64,000 nt of DNA from Mesorhabditis belari (lineage: Eukaryota > Nematoda > Chromadorea > Rhabditida > Rhabditidae). The notes under the pieces were generated by a model that saw only the letters and a program-made list of their open reading frames with translations, had not been told where the DNA came from and did not search any database. Position 1 is the stretch's first letter; every line of letters begins with the position of its first letter. Positions 60,936 through 64,000 of the stretch are shown in pieces. The stretch lies in assembly GCA_958450365.1 (NCBI GenBank), contig CAUEEP010000742.1, positions 2,958,501 through 3,022,500 on the forward strand, in the 5' to 3' direction. Position numbers and translations under genes: made by a program.

Positions 60936-63900
60936 ATGGGTGTCAAAAAGAAGGACCCGGAGCGGATGCAACAAGTAAAGAAAGCGAAAAAAGCAGGGAG
61001 AAAGTTGAAGGTTCGCTTTTCTTGGTTTTAAGATGATTCTAATTAAATCTTACGCTTAAATCAATCTTAAAGTTCAACTTTTATGCAAATTTTCTCTTTT
61101 CCAGGGTCTCGAGAAGAAGGGAAAGCTGAAGAAACATGTCACCGATCGGCTGCACGACATTCGAGCGCAGAAATCGGCGAAGCAGCGACAAGCAGCTTTA
61201 GATGTAAGTTGAACAGACCTAATTTTATTGGGAAAATTTTTGATTTAGAGTTTTGAGTGGAGATTTAAACTCTAAACCTGTTTTTTTCTAGAAATTAGAG
61301 ATTTTGGAGTTGTTTTTTTTGTTTTGTTTAAGTTTTCTTTTTTAGATTGAAGATGACTGGGTGGCAGATCGGGAACGCCATTTTGCCGCACAACAACGCG
61401 AAGAGATCTTACCGTTGGACATGCTCGAGGATACGGACATCAATTGGGAGCAGACGAGTTTCGCCTCAGTGAAACGGCGATACGATGCACAAAAAGGTTG
61501 GCTTTGCAGTTTGAAGTAAGCGAAAATGTATTCATTTGTAGCGAAAATGACTAAGGATTCTGAAGTCTTTGCAAATTTTCTGTTTAGCTCGAGAACTCGA
61601 AGCCAATGAAGAGCACGATGAGCGAGAATTTGAGACAAAAAGACGGCGATTCAAAGGAGATCTTGGCGAGAACGAGGAAGAACTTTTACCGATTAAGGTT
61701 AGCAAATAAATAGGAATCTCTCCAATACGATTTTCTTTAGTTAACAGATGGAACGATCATTCGCCCAACGAGGGTCAAAGAGGTGAAAGAAGAAGAGGAA
61801 AATGAAATGGATGAGCATTTTGATGATGGTGAGGACGGGGATCAACTTGAGAAAAAGGGAAAAGACAAAAAGAAGGATCGAGAACCGGAAGAGGTTTGTT
61901 TAAAATGAATTAACTTGGCTACGGAATTGATTTGTGAAGCTGGAACACAAATAAACTGTTACGAGTATTAAAATGTGATGAATCTTTCCAATTTTGGGAT
62001 TTCTCCGATCTGTCACCGTTCGAATTAGTCGCCAAGCGCAAAGAGCTGCTCGACGTGGAAGAACAACGATTGGCCAGCTACGGAAGGCAGCTCTTGGCTA
62101 ATCCACAGGAAAATGTAAGTATTTATAAAGTTTTTAGAATAACCAGTGAGCAAGCTATTGCCTGCTACAGTAAAGTTTATTTCCAACTAATGCCTCGATC
62201 TCTTCAGGTATTCAAATTGCGCGACATGTTGAAGCTGTGCCTGGGCGAGGGTGTGCATTCGTTGGTTCGTGAGAAGATTCAACAGCTAGCCACGGCGAGC
62301 ATGGTACAAGTGAGTTGGCACTTTTGGATGATTTGTTATCTTGCCATTAGATTACCCAATTCAGAAGTTTTTAATACACCTTTTCTTCAGGTTTGGCTCG
62401 ACATCGTGCCCGGCTATCATATTCGACCGTTGACCGACTCGGAAACGGGTAAATTTCAAGCAATCAACTACTTTCATATCAAAATCTTTAGGTGGAAACA
62501 AGCTGAAGAAGGAGACGAAAAAGTTGGTCACTTTCGAGGAAGCCGTTCTGCGATATTATGTGAAATTTTTGCAATTCGTCGAGAAACAAGCGAACAGTTT
62601 CGTGGTTTTAATCGCTTTACTTGTGAACAAGTTGATCTTTTAATGATTGAGGCCTTTGGACATTGAAAATTCAGGTTTCATTCAAATTTTCCTATTTCTA
62701 GGGTTGAATCAACGTTTGCCGGCGTGGAAGGAGGCGACTTTCTCCCATAAAATGGCCATTTTGGGGATGAGATCGCTGTGCAGGTGGGGGATTTGTCGGA
62801 TTTCTTAAAATTTGCAATTGTTTGACTGTTGATTGCTGTTTACTGCTGTTTTACTGTTACTGTTCGTTGATCACGAAATTTTCAATTTCACCGTTGCATT
62901 ACAAGTGAAAAAAACTTCAGTAACTAACTTTATAACTGTTTTAGATTGCTACTTGGCGCTCCACATTTCAACTACGCCACCAACATCGTCACCACGTTGA
63001 TCAAGTTGACACTCAGCTCGCATAGACAGGTAAATTTTGGTGAAATGATTGACAGTGTTAAGATTGACATTTTAAACATATATACTTTGGTGTATTGACA
63101 GGTTATCGGTGAAATCAAGTGATTTTCTTAATTTAGACTTCATTTAGACTGTCACCGAGATTTGCACGACGTTCTCCCAACTCTTTAAAGAGGATTTGTC
63201 GCTGAAGTTGACCTTGTACACTTGTAGGGTAAGAATTTAAAATATTTTTGACTTACCCGCAATTTTTCAGGCAATTGCAAGCTTGGTGAAGAAGAAGAAA
63301 TCCGAGGTGCGGCCTGAAGTTTTGACGACGTTGATCTCGTTGAACATTAAAGTTAGTTTTTGGAACTTTTCTGATTTCATCTAGGTGCCAAGCGGACAAG
63401 ATTCCAATCTCAATAAACTTTTTTCGTTCAGGAAATTGTCAACGAAGACAAGAAAAGTGACAAGGGACGTCTCATCGCAAAGAAATACCAAATCAAGAAG
63501 GAGAGGAAGAGCAAAAGCGTTAAAAAGGTGGTGATTGAAGGGCTTTAATTGCAAATCGTTTATTTTATGTAAATAAATCAATTTTAGTACGACAAGCAAA
63601 TCGCGAAACTCGAGAACGACTTGAAAGAGGTTGAGGCGGCCGAGACGATCAGCGAAAAGATGAAAACGGTGGGGTTTTGTGCGATTTGTTGAGCAATTTG
63701 TGTAGACAGATTCCTGTTACGCATTAAAGTTCTTGGTTTAGGCAACGCAGGTGATGAAGCACGTGTTCCAAATCTACTTCTCGATCATCCGTCGAATGCC
63801 CAATTTGTACTTGCTTGCACCGGTAAGGATTTTTTTGCTCATTGAATCGGTAGATCACAACGATTTGCTTTTGTTTTCAGGTCCTCGAGGGTCTCTCCAA

Positions 63901-63973
63901 ATTCGCGCACTTGCTCAATGTCGAGTTCTTCGAGGATATCATCAAGGCGATGGAGGAGTTGATTGATCAAAAG
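60936..63973 (+). CDS. NOC3L: Nucleolar complex protein 3 (NOC3L), 3' end outside window
   Basis: Noc3 pairs with Noc2 in nucleolar pre-60S particles and is also tied to replication initiation. Exons: 60936-61010, 61105-61203, 61346-61496, 61588-61697, 61741-61893, about 61998-62114, 62208-62309, 62391-62448, 62492-62596, 62702-62783, 62945-63029, 63148-63228, 63271-63351, 63432-63527, 63588-63668, 63742-63822, 63881-63973; continues past 64000. Features: a Lys-rich nucleolar signal at the start, EELLPIK then an acidic linker, [71 protein letters not shown] and [20 protein letters not shown], all typical of NOC3. The ATG follows TTTTTTAG by 4 nt (trans-splice). The acceptor of exon 6 is unclear: no AG lies in a usual place before 61998. 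Confidence 0.95.
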
Positions 63974-64000
63974 GTGAGCATGGACCTAGAGTTGATTCGA

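Overview
This is nuclear DNA from an animal, most likely a nematode of the Chromadorea. Genes are split by many introns, often only 40-100 nt long. Splice acceptors are T-rich and end TTTTAG or TTTCAG, and several genes have such an acceptor 0-4 nt before the start codon with no visible upstream exon, the pattern left by spliced-leader trans-splicing. One gene encodes a nematode-style F-box protein, and Tc/mariner elements are common. There are no bacterial operon signals and no CRISPR array. I built all exon models by eye from GT-AG sites, unbroken reading phase and remembered family motifs; no search was run.

Layout. 1-9.3 kb: no convincing gene; minisatellites, MITE-like elements and one mariner (3781-5044) whose transposase has a single premature stop. 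9.3-18 kb: a nested inverted duplication (order A-B-A'-B'). Its left B arm carries a minus-strand gene for an acidic, repeat-built protein that I do not recognise, with a decayed DD37D Tc/mariner element in one intron; the right arm holds a rearranged copy. 18-28.3 kb: sparse; MITEs, a small unrecognised four-exon gene (25726-26555), minisatellites and a decayed RTE-like LINE 3' end. 28.5-52 kb: a compact housekeeping block on the minus strand. In order of coordinate: UDP-N-acetylhexosamine pyrophosphorylase (UAP1, with a mariner in intron 3), then after a repeat-rich gap MBLAC1-like metallo-beta-lactamase, mitochondrial ribosomal protein uL4m (MRPL4), mitochondrial ribosomal protein uS2m (MRPS2), NatC auxiliary subunit NAA35, and a BRMS1/Sds3-type corepressor subunit. 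52-64 kb: plus-strand F-box gene whose introns are packed with repeats, a short gene for a membrane-anchored or secreted protein, and the 5' part of the ribosome-biogenesis gene NOC3L, cut by the window end.

How the genes relate. MRPS2 and MRPL4 act in the same mitochondrial ribosome, lie 278 bp apart on one strand, and MRPL4 has an acceptor 3 nt before its ATG. With MBLAC1 a further 241 bp downstream, this looks like a nematode operon. UAP1 makes UDP-GlcNAc for chitin and glycosylation, NAA35 anchors the NatC N-terminal acetyltransferase, and NOC3L serves nucleolar 60S assembly. The rest is dominated by repeats: three Tc/mariner copies with transposase remnants, at least four dispersed MITE or fold-back families, and many tandem arrays, several of them inside introns.
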